Shown here: positions 25,761-34,515 of the stretch, piece by piece
Layout: each line of letters starts with the position of its first letter
How positions within the stretch are numbered: the stretch's first letter is position 1
Assembly (NCBI RefSeq): GCF_017315945.1
Contig: NZ_JAFLWI010000002.1
Location: 248,001 to 312,000, forward strand
Length of the DNA stretch: 64,000 nt
Reading direction: 5' to 3'
Source of the DNA: Candidatus Enterococcus courvalinii
GTDB taxonomy: Bacteria; Bacillota; Bacilli; Lactobacillales; Enterococcaceae
Made by a program: the position numbers and the translations under genes
The notes under the pieces: model-generated
Database searches by the model: none
Seen by the model: the letters and a program-made list of their open reading frames with translations, nothing else
Told to the model about the DNA's origin: nothing

Positions 25761-26065
25761 CTAGGTTCACATAGTGATAAAACGACTTACTACTTATCTC
25801 TTTTAATCCGTCAATGCCTAAAGAGAACATACACACAAATGATACATAAAATTTTACTATCTCTCACGTTTACTTTGAGCTTCTGTTCAAATCCTACAGG
25901 TTTGAGTGTACTCCAAGCCAATTGTTTGATCTAAAATTTCTGACCTTTAGCTATTTTTCCGTTATAATAAATTTAGACAGTCTGAAAAAGCTCGTGGATA
26001 AATGACTCCACTCAGCTGTCGACTTCCTATTTACAATTGAATTTAGACTAAAAGGAGTTAAAAAA
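25761..26065 (+). promoter_or_regulatory. intergenic region with lipoprotein-gene promoter
   Basis: A -35-like CTGACC (25940-25945) and a -10 TATAAT (25963-25968) are spaced by 17 bases, about 100 bases before the lipoprotein start. AAAGGAG lies before the ATG. The rest of the stretch holds nothing I can identify. Confidence 0.6.
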
Positions 26066-26689
26066 ATGAAAAAAATTGCTTATTTAGGCATTGCTATCGG
26101 CACACTTGGACTATTGGCAGGGTGTCAAAGCAATGAGAACCAGAATCAGGCCCAAAATCAATCGAACACACAGACAAGCCAAACACAAACAATGAAAGAT
26201 AGTAGTGCTTCCTCTAGCACAACAGGAAAATCGGTTGAAGGCGATTTACGCATTTCAGTTGAAGAGGCAATCAAAGCTTATCAAGATACTTATCCTGATA
26301 GTGATATTACCTCTCTTGAACTAGATACATCATTTGGCGCTTATTATTACAAGATTGAAGGAGTCAATGATACTACGGAGTTTGAAATCAAAGTGGATGG
26401 TGTCACGAAAAAGGTGGAGAAGGAACGAGAAGAACAACTTGATAGCGATGAACAAAATGGTGTGAAACGAAAAGAAGATAAAATCGATATTCAAAACTTG
26501 TTAAGCATAGAAAAAGCTGCTGAGATTGCTGTCCAGCAAGTCGGTGGCGGAACAGCAACAGATTGGGATCTAGATAAAGACCTTGGGATTACTTTTTGGG
26601 AAGTGACTGTTGAAAACAACCAGCAAGAAACAACCGTCAAAATGAATGCTCAGACAGGTGAGATTTTAGAAACAGAAGTAGATGACTAA
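26066..26689 (+). CDS. lipoprotein with two PepSY domains
   Basis: 207 residues. The signal peptide ends in the lipobox LLAGC with lipidated C20, so the protein is anchored outside the membrane. A Gln/Asn/Ser/Thr-rich linker runs to about residue 55. Two PepSY-type units follow: one around ISVEEAIKAYQDTYPDSDI to about 125, and one around LLSIEKAAEIAVQQVGGG to the end, each closing with a KVDGVTKKVEKE- or KMNAQTGEILETE-like hairpin. PepSY domains often inhibit or modulate proteases. It appears monocistronic. Confidence 0.88.
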   Translation: MKKIAYLGIAIGTLGLLAGCQSNENQNQAQNQSNTQTSQTQTMKDSSASSSTTGKSVEGDLRISVEEAIKAYQDTYPDSDITSLELDTSFGAYYYKIEGVNDTTEFEIKVDGVTKKVEKEREEQLDSDEQNGVKRKEDKIDIQNLLSIEKAAEIAVQQVGGGTATDWDLDKDLGITFWEVTVENNQQETTVKMNAQTGEILETEVDD

Positions 26690-26740
26690 AGTGGTTCTTT
26701 GGAAAAAACGCTCTCAAAATAATTGAAATTCTTATCGATA

Positions 26741-26782
26741 AGATATAGTATATACCATGAAGTATATACTATATCTTTTTTT
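26741..26782. promoter_or_regulatory. paired GntR operator (AGTATATAC x2) before the regulator gene
   Basis: AGTATATAC occurs at 26747-26755 and 26761-26769, 14 bases apart, inside a perfect 15-bp-arm inverted repeat (26741-26755 and 26762-26776). A promoter-like TTGAAA at about 26723 and TAGTAT 17 bases on place it over the -10. The same pair with the same 5-base gap occurs at 29192-29214. A T run follows, so it may also act as a terminator for the lipoprotein gene. Confidence 0.75.
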
Positions 26783-26823
26783 GTAAAAAATCAGCCAAAA
26801 TTAAAGGAGCTTAGACTATTTTT

Positions 26824-27552
26824 ATGGTGGACAAAGAAACCAAAAACAAATTTACGCAAGTCGCTTCAAAAATCGAACAACGAATTGAAGAGGGGATCTA
26901 TGTCAGTTCACAAAAATTACCTTCAGAATATGATTTAGCCAAAGAATTTCAATGCAGTCGTTTAACCATTCGAAAAGCAATTGATCTGTTAATTCAAAAA
27001 AACGTGTTAGTAAAACGACCAGGTAAAGGCAGTTACGTGATGTCCCAGCAAAAAATCCAAAGTGGGCGTGCAGGTCTCCAAGGATTTACTGAAGCAGCTA
27101 AAGCGTATGGTAAGACGAGCAAAACAGAAGTTATTTCTTTTCGAAGATTACTCAAAGAAAACGAAAAAATTCGCAATGCGCTACAGTTAACTCCCGACAC
27201 ACCCATTTACGAATTAATTCGAAGACGTTTGCTTGACGGTGAACCAATGACTGTCGAAAAAATTTATTTAGCAGAAAGCTTCGTTGCAGAGTTTACGATT
27301 GAAGACTTTAGTGGTTCATTATTTGAGCTATTAGAAAAGCAAGTCGAAATCGCTTATTCTCATCAAGAAGTTGAAGCGATTTTAGTTGAGGAGGAAATGG
27401 CAGATTTACTAGATGTTTCTATTGGGAATCCTTTATTAAGAGTGCAGTCTGTCACCTATGCAATTGATGCAGAACCTATTTTTTATGACATTTCATATTA
27501 TCGAGCGGACCGTTATACATTTAAAAATACATTAACACGTTATAGCCAATAG
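26824..27552 (+). CDS. GntR-family regulator, HutC/UTRA subfamily
   Basis: 242 residues. The winged helix at about residues 8-75 contains KLPSEYDLAKEFQCSRLTIRKAIDLL. A UTRA ligand domain follows (LQLTPDTPIYELIRRRLLDGEPMTVEKIYL). AAAGGAG lies upstream at somewhat long spacing. It carries a paired AGTATATAC operator at its own promoter, and the glycosylasparaginase-PTS operon has the same pair, so it likely autoregulates and controls that operon. It is followed after 9 bases by a peptidase gene. Confidence 0.9.
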   Translation: MVDKETKNKFTQVASKIEQRIEEGIYVSSQKLPSEYDLAKEFQCSRLTIRKAIDLLIQKNVLVKRPGKGSYVMSQQKIQSGRAGLQGFTEAAKAYGKTSKTEVISFRRLLKENEKIRNALQLTPDTPIYELIRRRLLDGEPMTVEKIYLAESFVAEFTIEDFSGSLFELLEKQVEIAYSHQEVEAILVEEEMADLLDVSIGNPLLRVQSVTYAIDAEPIFYDISYYRADRYTFKNTLTRYSQ

Positions 27553-27561
27553 GAGGTCATT

Positions 27562-28857
27562 ATGAATATTCATCAGTTAATTGAAGCGAACAAGGAACAG
27601 TTTTATCAAGATTTGAACGAAGTAATACAGATCAAAAGTGTGAAGGGTGCACCCGAAAAAACTGCACCATTTGGTCGAGGACCAAAAGCAGCACTTGAAA
27701 AAGCTCTATCTTTGTCTGAAAACTATGGATTCAAAACAGCGAACGTGGAAGATGCAGTTGGGTATGCACAATGGGGAAACGATTCTGAGTATATTGGAAT
27801 TGTTGGACATTTAGATGTTGTTCCAGAAGGTGCAGGTTGGTCATTTCCACCCTACCGGTTGACAAAAAAAGCTGGGCGTTTTTATGCACGTGGCATTTTA
27901 GATAACAAAGGTCCTATCATAGCGTGTCTGTACGGTATGAAGTTATTAAAAGAGGCTGGATTTGTGCCTAAAAAAACGATTCGAATCCTTTTTGGAACAG
28001 ATGAAGAAAGTGGTAGTTCTGATATTCCTATGTATTTGAGCCAAGAAAAGCCACCGACATTTGGGTTCACACCTGATTGCAAATATCCTGTTGTGTATGG
28101 AGAACGCGGAATCGTTAACTATCAAATTTTGACCACTTTTGATGCGCAGGAACTAAATCAACTAGGGAATTTTGATGGTGACCAAGCAAAAGATCATGTA
28201 CCTGACCAACTCTCTGTCACAATTAATCAAGAAGAAGTAACAGTAAGCGGAAAACGTGCACCTTCTAATGCACCAGAGTTAGGTGAAAATGCCATTACTT
28301 TATTAGCCGAAAAAATCATGAACGACCAATTAGTGACAGGTGAATTACAGAATTATTTTTCTTGGATAGCAGATTCTCTTGCAAATCAACATAATGGGGA
28401 AGGGTTAGCGTTAAATTTTGAAGACAAAGACAGTGGAAAACTGATTTTGACACCCTATGAATTGCTGAAAACAGAAACTGGACTGGCCTTATCGATTGCC
28501 ATTCGTTATCCTGTTTCTATCGCGGAAGAAGAAGTTACTCAAAAGCTTCTTAAACAATTACCAAAAAATAGCACAATGAATGTCGTGCGCCGAATCAAAA
28601 GTAGTTCGTTTCCTAAAAATAATCCATTTGTCCAAAAGTTGAGTGCGGTTTATGAAGACGTAACGAAAGAAGACGGGACGCCTGTAACAACTACTGGTGC
28701 AACTTATGCCAGATCCATGCCAAACATCGTTGCATTTGGTCCTTCATTTCCAGGGCAAAAAGGGATTGCACATAATCAAGATGAGTATATGGACGAAAAT
28801 GATTTACTACTAAATCTGGAAATTTATATGCGGGCAATCATTGCTTTGACTGAATAA
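27562..28857 (+). CDS. M20 family dipeptidase (PepV-like)
   Basis: 431 residues. The zinc ligands and catalytic residues of the family are visible: H83 in VGHLDVVP, D114 in GILDNKGP, E148/E149 in GTDEESGS, D172 in FTPDCKYP and the late His in GIAHNQDEYM. PepV enzymes are about 470 residues, so this is slightly short. It is a cytoplasmic metallo-dipeptidase. AGGAGGT precedes the ATG, and it is cotranscribed with the GntR gene that seems to control the nearby glycosylasparaginase operon, so it may act on Asn-containing peptides there. Confidence 0.88.
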   Translation: MNIHQLIEANKEQFYQDLNEVIQIKSVKGAPEKTAPFGRGPKAALEKALSLSENYGFKTANVEDAVGYAQWGNDSEYIGIVGHLDVVPEGAGWSFPPYRLTKKAGRFYARGILDNKGPIIACLYGMKLLKEAGFVPKKTIRILFGTDEESGSSDIPMYLSQEKPPTFGFTPDCKYPVVYGERGIVNYQILTTFDAQELNQLGNFDGDQAKDHVPDQLSVTINQEEVTVSGKRAPSNAPELGENAITLLAEKIMNDQLVTGELQNYFSWIADSLANQHNGEGLALNFEDKDSGKLILTPYELLKTETGLALSIAIRYPVSIAEEEVTQKLLKQLPKNSTMNVVRRIKSSSFPKNNPFVQKLSAVYEDVTKEDGTPVTTTGATYARSMPNIVAFGPSFPGQKGIAHNQDEYMDENDLLLNLEIYMRAIIALTE

Positions 28858-28898
28858 GAATCTAAAAAGAGTCTAAGGCAGAAGTTTCCCAAATAAGT

Positions 28899-28948
28899 AA
28901 ACCGCCTAAAATCCGTTTCTGAAAACGCTGATTTTAGGCGGTTTTAAA
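28899..28948 (+). terminator. terminator after the PepV-like gene
   Basis: AAACCGCCTAAAATC pairs with GATTTTAGGCGGTTT, with an inner CGTTT / AAACG stem, followed by a short T-rich tail. The next 240 bases up to the promoter at 29192 hold nothing I recognise. Confidence 0.85.
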
Positions 28949-29191
28949 ATTGAAAAACATACTAAGGAGTGACTGGATTTTTAGTTTTTCTGGTCTCTTT
29001 TTTTCGAATAAACGGTGTTCAAGAAGTAATTCCTTCTAAATAAGTCTAAATTTCATAAAAATTTGGGAGAAAATTTTTGTCAGTTGCTCATCATTTTTCG
29101 GAGTTGAACATTTTATGCCACAACCACTTTTTTTTGCAGAAATGAGAGCTTGATTGTTTTTTTATGAGAAAGTCAACTTTTTAATTCTTTC

Positions 29192-29245
29192 AGTATATAC
29201 AAAATAGTATATACTAATTATAATACTTTTATGAAAGCGCATTAG
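29192..29245 (+). promoter_or_regulatory. promoter with paired GntR operator and cre-like site
   Basis: AGTATATAC is at 29192-29200 and 29206-29214, again 14 bases apart. It lies over the -35 region (TATACA) of a promoter with -10 TATAAT at 29219-29224. ATGAAAGCGCATTAG at 29231-29245 resembles a cre site with two mismatches from the WTGNAANCGNWNNCW form. Together they suggest repression by the local GntR protein and by CcpA. Confidence 0.75.
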
Positions 29246-29273
29246 TTAAAATGAAATAGAAAGGGTGAGTAGG

Positions 29274-30224
29274 ATGCGAGGTGCAATTGCTACTTGGCGA
29301 ATGGCACATGATGGTGTCGTTGAAGCACTACGACTTTTAGAGAGAAATGAACGAGCGGGCGATGCGGTAGAAGCGCTGATTAAAACCGTGGAGGATTACC
29401 CGTATTATAAATCAGTAGGTTATGGTGGGTTGCCAAATGCTCAAGGCATTTTAGAAATGGATGCCGCTTTTATGGACGGTGACTCATTTAAAATCGGTGC
29501 CGTTGCTGGAATAACAGATGTTAAAAATCCTATTTCAGTGGCTAGAAGTTTAAGTGAAGAAAAATTCAACAGTTTTTTAGTTGGAACTGGTGCAACACAA
29601 TACTCGATGTTACATGATTTTGAGCGAAAAAATATGTTAACACCTCGTGCTCATAAAATTTGGGAAAAACGATTAAAAGAAATCCAAGAAAAACAGCTAG
29701 ATCCTTATGATGGTCATGATACGGTCGGAGCCATCACTTTAGATAACTACGGATCGATGGCAGCAGGGACTTCCAGCTCAGGTTTGTTCATGAAAAAGCC
29801 CGGACGTGTCGGAGATTCACCGCTTTCTGGTTCAGGCTTTTATGTAGACAGTACGATTGGCGGAGCAGCTGCAACTGGATTAGGCGAAGATTTGATGAAG
29901 GGTTGTTTGTCTTATGAGATTGTTCGATTAATGGGCAGTGGCGTGAGTCCTCAAAAAGCCTGTGATCAAGCAGTCTATTCTTTTGAAACAAAACTCAAAG
30001 AACGTTATGGGAAAGCTGGTGCATTTTCACTCATTGCAATGAATACAGCAGGCGAGTGGGGGGTAGCAACCAATGTTGAATTTACCTTTAGTGTCGGAAC
30101 ACAAACGCAAGCACCGCAAATTTTCCTTGCAAATCCAGGAAAAAATCAGACAACATTGATTGAACCTATCACGCAGGAATGGCTGAAAGCCTATGAGAAA
30201 AGAATCAAAGCACCAATTGATTAA
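29274..30224 (+). CDS. N4-(beta-N-acetylglucosaminyl)-L-asparaginase (glycosylasparaginase)
   Basis: 316 residues from the ATG at 29274, after GAAAGGGTGAG. It is an Ntn-hydrolase that cleaves the GlcNAc-Asn link of glycoprotein-derived glycoasparagine. The self-cleavage site is GHDT with nucleophile T150, followed by VGAITLD. The downstream GRVGDSPLSGSGFYVD and GAAATGLGEDLMK blocks are typical of the family. No signal peptide is seen, so it acts inside the cell. It is followed by PTS EIIB and EIIC genes, suggesting that the substrate arrives as a phosphorylated glycoside. Confidence 0.9.
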   Translation: MRGAIATWRMAHDGVVEALRLLERNERAGDAVEALIKTVEDYPYYKSVGYGGLPNAQGILEMDAAFMDGDSFKIGAVAGITDVKNPISVARSLSEEKFNSFLVGTGATQYSMLHDFERKNMLTPRAHKIWEKRLKEIQEKQLDPYDGHDTVGAITLDNYGSMAAGTSSSGLFMKKPGRVGDSPLSGSGFYVDSTIGGAAATGLGEDLMKGCLSYEIVRLMGSGVSPQKACDQAVYSFETKLKERYGKAGAFSLIAMNTAGEWGVATNVEFTFSVGTQTQAPQIFLANPGKNQTTLIEPITQEWLKAYEKRIKAPID

Positions 30225-30253
30225 AATAAAAAATCAGTTAAGGAGTGAATCAA

Positions 30254-30580
30254 ATGAAGAAAAAAATTTATTTGTTTTGTGATGCAGGTATGTCCACAAG
30301 TATTATGGTCAATAAAATGATGGAAGTCGTTCAAGCACATCAGATGCCGTTAGAGATTACTGCGTTTCCAGTTGCTAGAGCGCAAGAAGTCGTTGAGCAA
30401 GAAAGGCCGATTGCGATTTTATTGGGACCTCAAGTACGCTTCTTGCTCGAAAAAGTTCAGACGCAGTTTTCACCACAAAATATTCCAGTTGCTGCAATCT
30501 CTCCAGAAATCTATGGCATGATGGACGGCGAAGGTGCGTTGAAAGAAGCACTTAAATTGATCAAGAAAAATAAACAATAA
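30254..30580 (+). CDS. PTS EIIB, lactose/cellobiose family
   Basis: 108 residues from the ATG at 30254, after AAGGAG. The phosphorylated Cys is C9 in LFCDAGMSTS, typical for the chitobiose/cellobiose EIIB class. It lies 29 bases after the glycosylasparaginase gene and 14 before EIIC. It transfers phosphate to the incoming sugar. No EIIA gene is present in this operon. Confidence 0.93.
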   Translation: MKKKIYLFCDAGMSTSIMVNKMMEVVQAHQMPLEITAFPVARAQEVVEQERPIAILLGPQVRFLLEKVQTQFSPQNIPVAAISPEIYGMMDGEGALKEALKLIKKNKQ

Positions 30581-30594
30581 CGTGGAGGACGACC

Positions 30595-31950
30595 ATGCAA
30601 AAATTTTTGAATTGGCTGGAAAAAGCACTAACTCCTTTAGCCAAAGTCATCGGTGAAAATAAATATTTAGTTGCTATTCGTGATGGATTCCTATTGTCAA
30701 CGCCATTATTGATCGTCGGCTCTGTCTTTCTTTTAATTGCGAATTTTCCTCTTCCTCAGTGGAATGAATGGATGTCTGCGTTGTTTGGTGACAATTGGGA
30801 GTCAATGATGTCTGTACCTGCTAGCGCGAGTTTCGATGTTATGACCATTTTAGCTGTAGTCGGAATTGCCTATAGTTTAGGGAAACAATTTCATGTTGAC
30901 GCAATGCAGTCAGGGATTATCGCATTGGTTTCCTTCTTTATTTTAACGCCGTATCAGACGTTGTTTACACCCGAAGGAAGTACCACTGTTTACGAAGTAA
31001 CTAGCTTACCTCTTAAGTGGATGGGGTCTAGTGGCTTGTTTCTTGGAATGATTGTCGCCTTGATCTCTACTCGTTTGTTCGTTGCAATGGTGCGAAAAGG
31101 TTGGACAATCAAGATGCCTGATGGTGTACCACCTACTGTAGTTAAATCATTTGAAGCACTTATTCCAAGTTTTGTCGTAGTAACGATGATGTTTTTAGTC
31201 AACTGGCTTGTTTCCTTGACTTCTTATGGTAATTTACAAGATGTTATCTTTACGTTTTTACAAACCCCATTATTAAGCTTAGGAAATACGTTAGGCGCTA
31301 TGGTTATTGCATATCTGTTCTTGCATTTCTTTTGGTTTTTTGGAATCAATGGAAGCAGTGTCGTTGGTGCTGTATTCAATCCAGTTCTTCGAGCCTTATC
31401 TGTCGAAAATCTTCAAGCATTCAAAGATGGACATGAAATTCCGAATATTATTACCGGACAATTCCAAGATATGTTCGCGACTTTTGGTGGCGCAGGTTCA
31501 ACTTTATCATTAATTGTGGTAATGGTTTTGTTCTGTAAAAGTCAACGAATCAAAAAGTTATCGCAATTATCTTTAATTCCGGGGATTTTTGGAATTAACG
31601 AACCAGTTATTTTTGGGTTACCGATCGTTTTGAATCCCATTTTATTGGTTCCCTTCGCTTTAGTCCCAACAATCAATATCATTATTGCCTATTTTTCAAT
31701 GAATATCGGATTGGTCCCTTATACAAATGGTATTCAGTTGCCGTGGACAACCCCACCAATCATTTCCGGATTTTTGGTTAGTGGATGGCAAGGCGCTGTG
31801 TTACAAGGACTTTTATTTGTTTTAGGAATGGCGATTTATTATCCGTTTATCAAAGTAATGGATGTCCAATATCTTCGAGAAGAGGTTAAAATCAAAGAAG
31901 ACGAACTTGATGAAATCAACTTAGATGATTTTGATTTCGATGACATTTAA
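30595..31950 (+). CDS. PTS EIIC, lactose/cellobiose family
   Basis: 451 residues, a membrane permease with about ten hydrophobic segments. The family blocks INEPVIFGLPIVLNP and LPWTTPPIISGFL are present. It is related to the EIIC encoded at 2461-3780. The C-terminus is unusually acidic (KIKEDELDEINLDDFDFDD). It is cotranscribed with EIIB and glycosylasparaginase, so uptake of a GlcNAc-Asn or N-acetyl-glycoside is a reasonable guess. Confidence 0.92.
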   Translation: MQKFLNWLEKALTPLAKVIGENKYLVAIRDGFLLSTPLLIVGSVFLLIANFPLPQWNEWMSALFGDNWESMMSVPASASFDVMTILAVVGIAYSLGKQFHVDAMQSGIIALVSFFILTPYQTLFTPEGSTTVYEVTSLPLKWMGSSGLFLGMIVALISTRLFVAMVRKGWTIKMPDGVPPTVVKSFEALIPSFVVVTMMFLVNWLVSLTSYGNLQDVIFTFLQTPLLSLGNTLGAMVIAYLFLHFFWFFGINGSSVVGAVFNPVLRALSVENLQAFKDGHEIPNIITGQFQDMFATFGGAGSTLSLIVVMVLFCKSQRIKKLSQLSLIPGIFGINEPVIFGLPIVLNPILLVPFALVPTINIIIAYFSMNIGLVPYTNGIQLPWTTPPIISGFLVSGWQGAVLQGLLFVLGMAIYYPFIKVMDVQYLREEVKIKEDELDEINLDDFDFDDI

Positions 31951-31961
31951 CTTTTTAACTT

Positions 31962-32008
31962 AAAAAAACCAACAAGGCAGTGATGATTTTTGTCTTGTTG
32001 GTTTTTAT
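31962..32008 (+). terminator. terminator of the glycosylasparaginase-PTS operon
   Basis: AAAAAACCAACAAG pairs with CTTGTTGGTTTTT, with a T-rich tail. Confidence 0.88.
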
Positions 32009-32167
32009 TTATTAGAAAAAAAGCGCTACATAAACAGAAAAATAACAAATTTTTAAAGAAATTTAAGATAGCAACCTAGTCAATAGTTGGATATAATAGA
32101 AGTGTTTTAATGACCAACGACTGATGAAGTGAATAGAAGAGATGAAACAAAAATCAGGAGGATTTAA

Positions 32168-34201
32168 ATGAAAAGAAGCGATCAGAAAAAACGAAAAAGC
32201 TCTATCCCATACTTTCTAGGTGCCGCAGCTGTTGTAGCAATAGCTGGTGGGGGATTTATTTATTACCAACATTCTCAAGAAACCAAAACTGTTAATGAAG
32301 CGAAAACAACGATTAAACAATTTGTGAAGGCACTTGATAAAGGAGATTATCAAAAAGCAACGACCTTATTAGTACCAACTACAAAAAACTCAGAATGGAC
32401 GACTCAAGAAATTTTAGAAAAGTACCAGAATATCTATGATGCTGTTGATATAAAAGGATATACCGTATCGGACCTAACTGTCGAAAAGAAAAAAAAGGAT
32501 ACCTATACTTTTTCTTATACAGCTAAAATGAGTACAGCTCTGGGCGAACTAAAAAATCTAAATTTTGAAGGGTCGCTAACTCGCGAAAAAGATGGACCAA
32601 AAATCAATTGGCAACCCAATTTAATTTTTCCTACTATGGAAAATGGGGACAAAGTTAGCTTGAACACACAAGAGGCAACTCGTGGTGAAATACTAGATCG
32701 AAATGGCGAAGGATTAGCAACCAATGGCCAGCTGAAGCAACTAGGCGTCGTGCCAAGTAAGTTGGGCGAAGGCGCTGAAAAAGAGGCAAACATCAAAACA
32801 CTTGCTGAACGAACACAGCTGACAGAAGACACAATCAATCAAGCCATCTCACAGAGTTGGGTTCAACCAGATTATTTCGTTCCACTCAAAATCATCGATG
32901 GGGAAACACCAGAATTACCTGCTGGTGCAACTATTCAAGAAGTAACTGGGCGATACTATCCTTTAGGTGAAGCCGCTGCGCAATTAATTGGTTATGTAGG
33001 AGATATTACTGCCGAGGATATTGAAAAGAATCCAAAATTAAGTAGCGTAGGAAAAATTGGACGTTCTGGTCTGGAAATGGCTTACGACAAAGAATTACGT
33101 GGAACTAATGGTGGAAAATTAGTTATCACAGACGAAAACGGGAATGAAAAAAACGTGCTTCAAGAACAAGAAGTTAAGAATGGTCAATCAATAAAATTAA
33201 CAATTGATGCAAAAGCTCAAAAGATTGCTTATGATGAATTAGGTGGAGAAGCTGGCTCAACTGTAGCAACCACACCAAAAACAGGCGATTTACTCGTTTT
33301 AGCAAGTTCACCAAGTTACGACCCCAATAAAATGACTAATGGCATCTCTGAAAAGGACTACCAAGTATATGCCGATGATAAAAACCAACCATTTATCAGT
33401 CGTTTTGCTACTGGCTATGCACCGGGCTCTACATTTAAAATGATTACTGCAGCGATTGGCTTAGACAATGGCACACTAAATCCTGAAGAAAATTTAACTA
33501 TTGATGGATTAAAATGGCAAAAAGATTCTTCTTGGGGCTCTTACGAAGTTACGCGGGTAAGCGATGTAGCGCAAGTTGATTTACGAAATGCGTTGGTCTA
33601 TTCTGATAATATTTATATGGCACAGCAGACATTGAAAATGGGAGAAAAAGCTTTCCGCTCAGGCTTAGATAAGTTCATTTTTGGTGAAGAGTTGGATTTA
33701 CCTATCAGTATGAATCCTGCACAAATTTCGAATGAAGATAGCTTTAAATCAGAAATTTTGTTAGCAGATACTGGCTATGGTCAAGGAGAATTATTGATTA
33801 CGCCGATTCAACAAGCAACAATGTATTCTGTTTTTGCTAACAACGGAAAGCTTATCTATCCTAAGTTAGTTGTAGATGCGAAAACAAAAACCAAAGATAA
33901 CGTGATTAGTGACGCCGCTGTTCAAACAATCTTGCCAGACTTGGAAGCTGTTGTAACTGATCCTAATGGGACTGCGCATTCTTTGGCTAGCTTAGGTATT
34001 CCTTTAGCAGCAAAAACAGGTACAGCAGAAATCAAAGAAAAGCAAGATGAAAAAGGACAAGAAAATAGTTTCTTATTTGCTACAAATCCAACCAATCAAG
34101 GCTATCTCATGGTTAGTATGTTAGAGGATAAAAAAGAAGATGACTCTGCAACAAAACGAGCACCAGAATTAATAAACTATCTAAATGCAATTTATCAATA
34201 A
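32168..34201 (+). CDS. pbp5: class B penicillin-binding protein PBP5
   Basis: 677 residues with an N-terminal membrane anchor (about 15-33), an MecA-N-like domain, a dimerisation domain and a transpeptidase domain. The active-site Ser is S421 in APGSTFK, then YSDN near 479, then K616 in KTGTAE. It closely matches E. faecium PBP5 (678 residues), with numbering one lower. M484 corresponds to E. faecium M485, the residue usual in susceptible forms. PBP5 completes peptidoglycan cross-links and has low beta-lactam affinity. AGGAGG precedes the ATG. The ftsW and psr genes that flank E. faecium pbp5 are not beside it here. Confidence 0.96.
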   Translation: MKRSDQKKRKSSIPYFLGAAAVVAIAGGGFIYYQHSQETKTVNEAKTTIKQFVKALDKGDYQKATTLLVPTTKNSEWTTQEILEKYQNIYDAVDIKGYTVSDLTVEKKKKDTYTFSYTAKMSTALGELKNLNFEGSLTREKDGPKINWQPNLIFPTMENGDKVSLNTQEATRGEILDRNGEGLATNGQLKQLGVVPSKLGEGAEKEANIKTLAERTQLTEDTINQAISQSWVQPDYFVPLKIIDGETPELPAGATIQEVTGRYYPLGEAAAQLIGYVGDITAEDIEKNPKLSSVGKIGRSGLEMAYDKELRGTNGGKLVITDENGNEKNVLQEQEVKNGQSIKLTIDAKAQKIAYDELGGEAGSTVATTPKTGDLLVLASSPSYDPNKMTNGISEKDYQVYADDKNQPFISRFATGYAPGSTFKMITAAIGLDNGTLNPEENLTIDGLKWQKDSSWGSYEVTRVSDVAQVDLRNALVYSDNIYMAQQTLKMGEKAFRSGLDKFIFGEELDLPISMNPAQISNEDSFKSEILLADTGYGQGELLITPIQQATMYSVFANNGKLIYPKLVVDAKTKTKDNVISDAAVQTILPDLEAVVTDPNGTAHSLASLGIPLAAKTGTAEIKEKQDEKGQENSFLFATNPTNQGYLMVSMLEDKKEDDSATKRAPELINYLNAIYQ

Positions 34202-34321
34202 AGGTTGTGGCGCAAAACGCTTAACTCCGAAAATAACGAGCAGTCACTCAAAATAGCCCTTCATATTTTGAAGGGAATGCAAGCTATATTGAGGAGTTGT
34301 TTCGAGAATACCATCTATCCA

Positions 34322-34366
34322 GAAAAAGTAGGTATGACAAAAGACTTGTCATATCTACTTTTTTAT
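34322..34366 (+). terminator. terminator after pbp5
   Basis: AAAAAGTAGGTATGACAA pairs with TTGTCATATCTACTTTTTT. The 120 bases between the pbp5 stop and this hairpin, and the stretch to 34430, show no supportable gene. Confidence 0.85.
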
Positions 34367-34435
34367 TGTTCTAGGGTAGTTAACTCGCACAACTGAGAAC
34401 ATAAAAACCTCTCAAAAAAAAATTATAAAAAGTAG

Positions 34436-34495
34436 TTGACAAATAGTTCGGTGCCGAACTATAATAACCAACGAAATAAAGTTCGGTACCGAACT
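34436..34495 (+). promoter_or_regulatory. MarR promoter with two palindromic operators
   Basis: -35 TTGACA (34436-34441) and -10 TATAAT (34460-34465) are 18 bases apart. AGTTCGGTGCCGAACT (34445-34460) fills the spacer and AGTTCGGTACCGAACT (34480-34495) lies downstream. The second is a perfect 16-bp palindrome. This is a classical autorepressor layout for the following MarR gene. Confidence 0.9.
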
Positions 34496-34515
34496 AAAAG
34501 AAAGGAATTTTGAAG

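Noticed and set aside
25651-25836. Reverse-strand 61-codon frame after the biotin operon
   Set aside because: It overlaps the operon terminator, lacks a ribosome site and has no recognisable product.
34205-34396. Open frame directly after pbp5
   Set aside because: It runs through the pbp5 terminator hairpin, has no ribosome site and gives a low-complexity product without family features.
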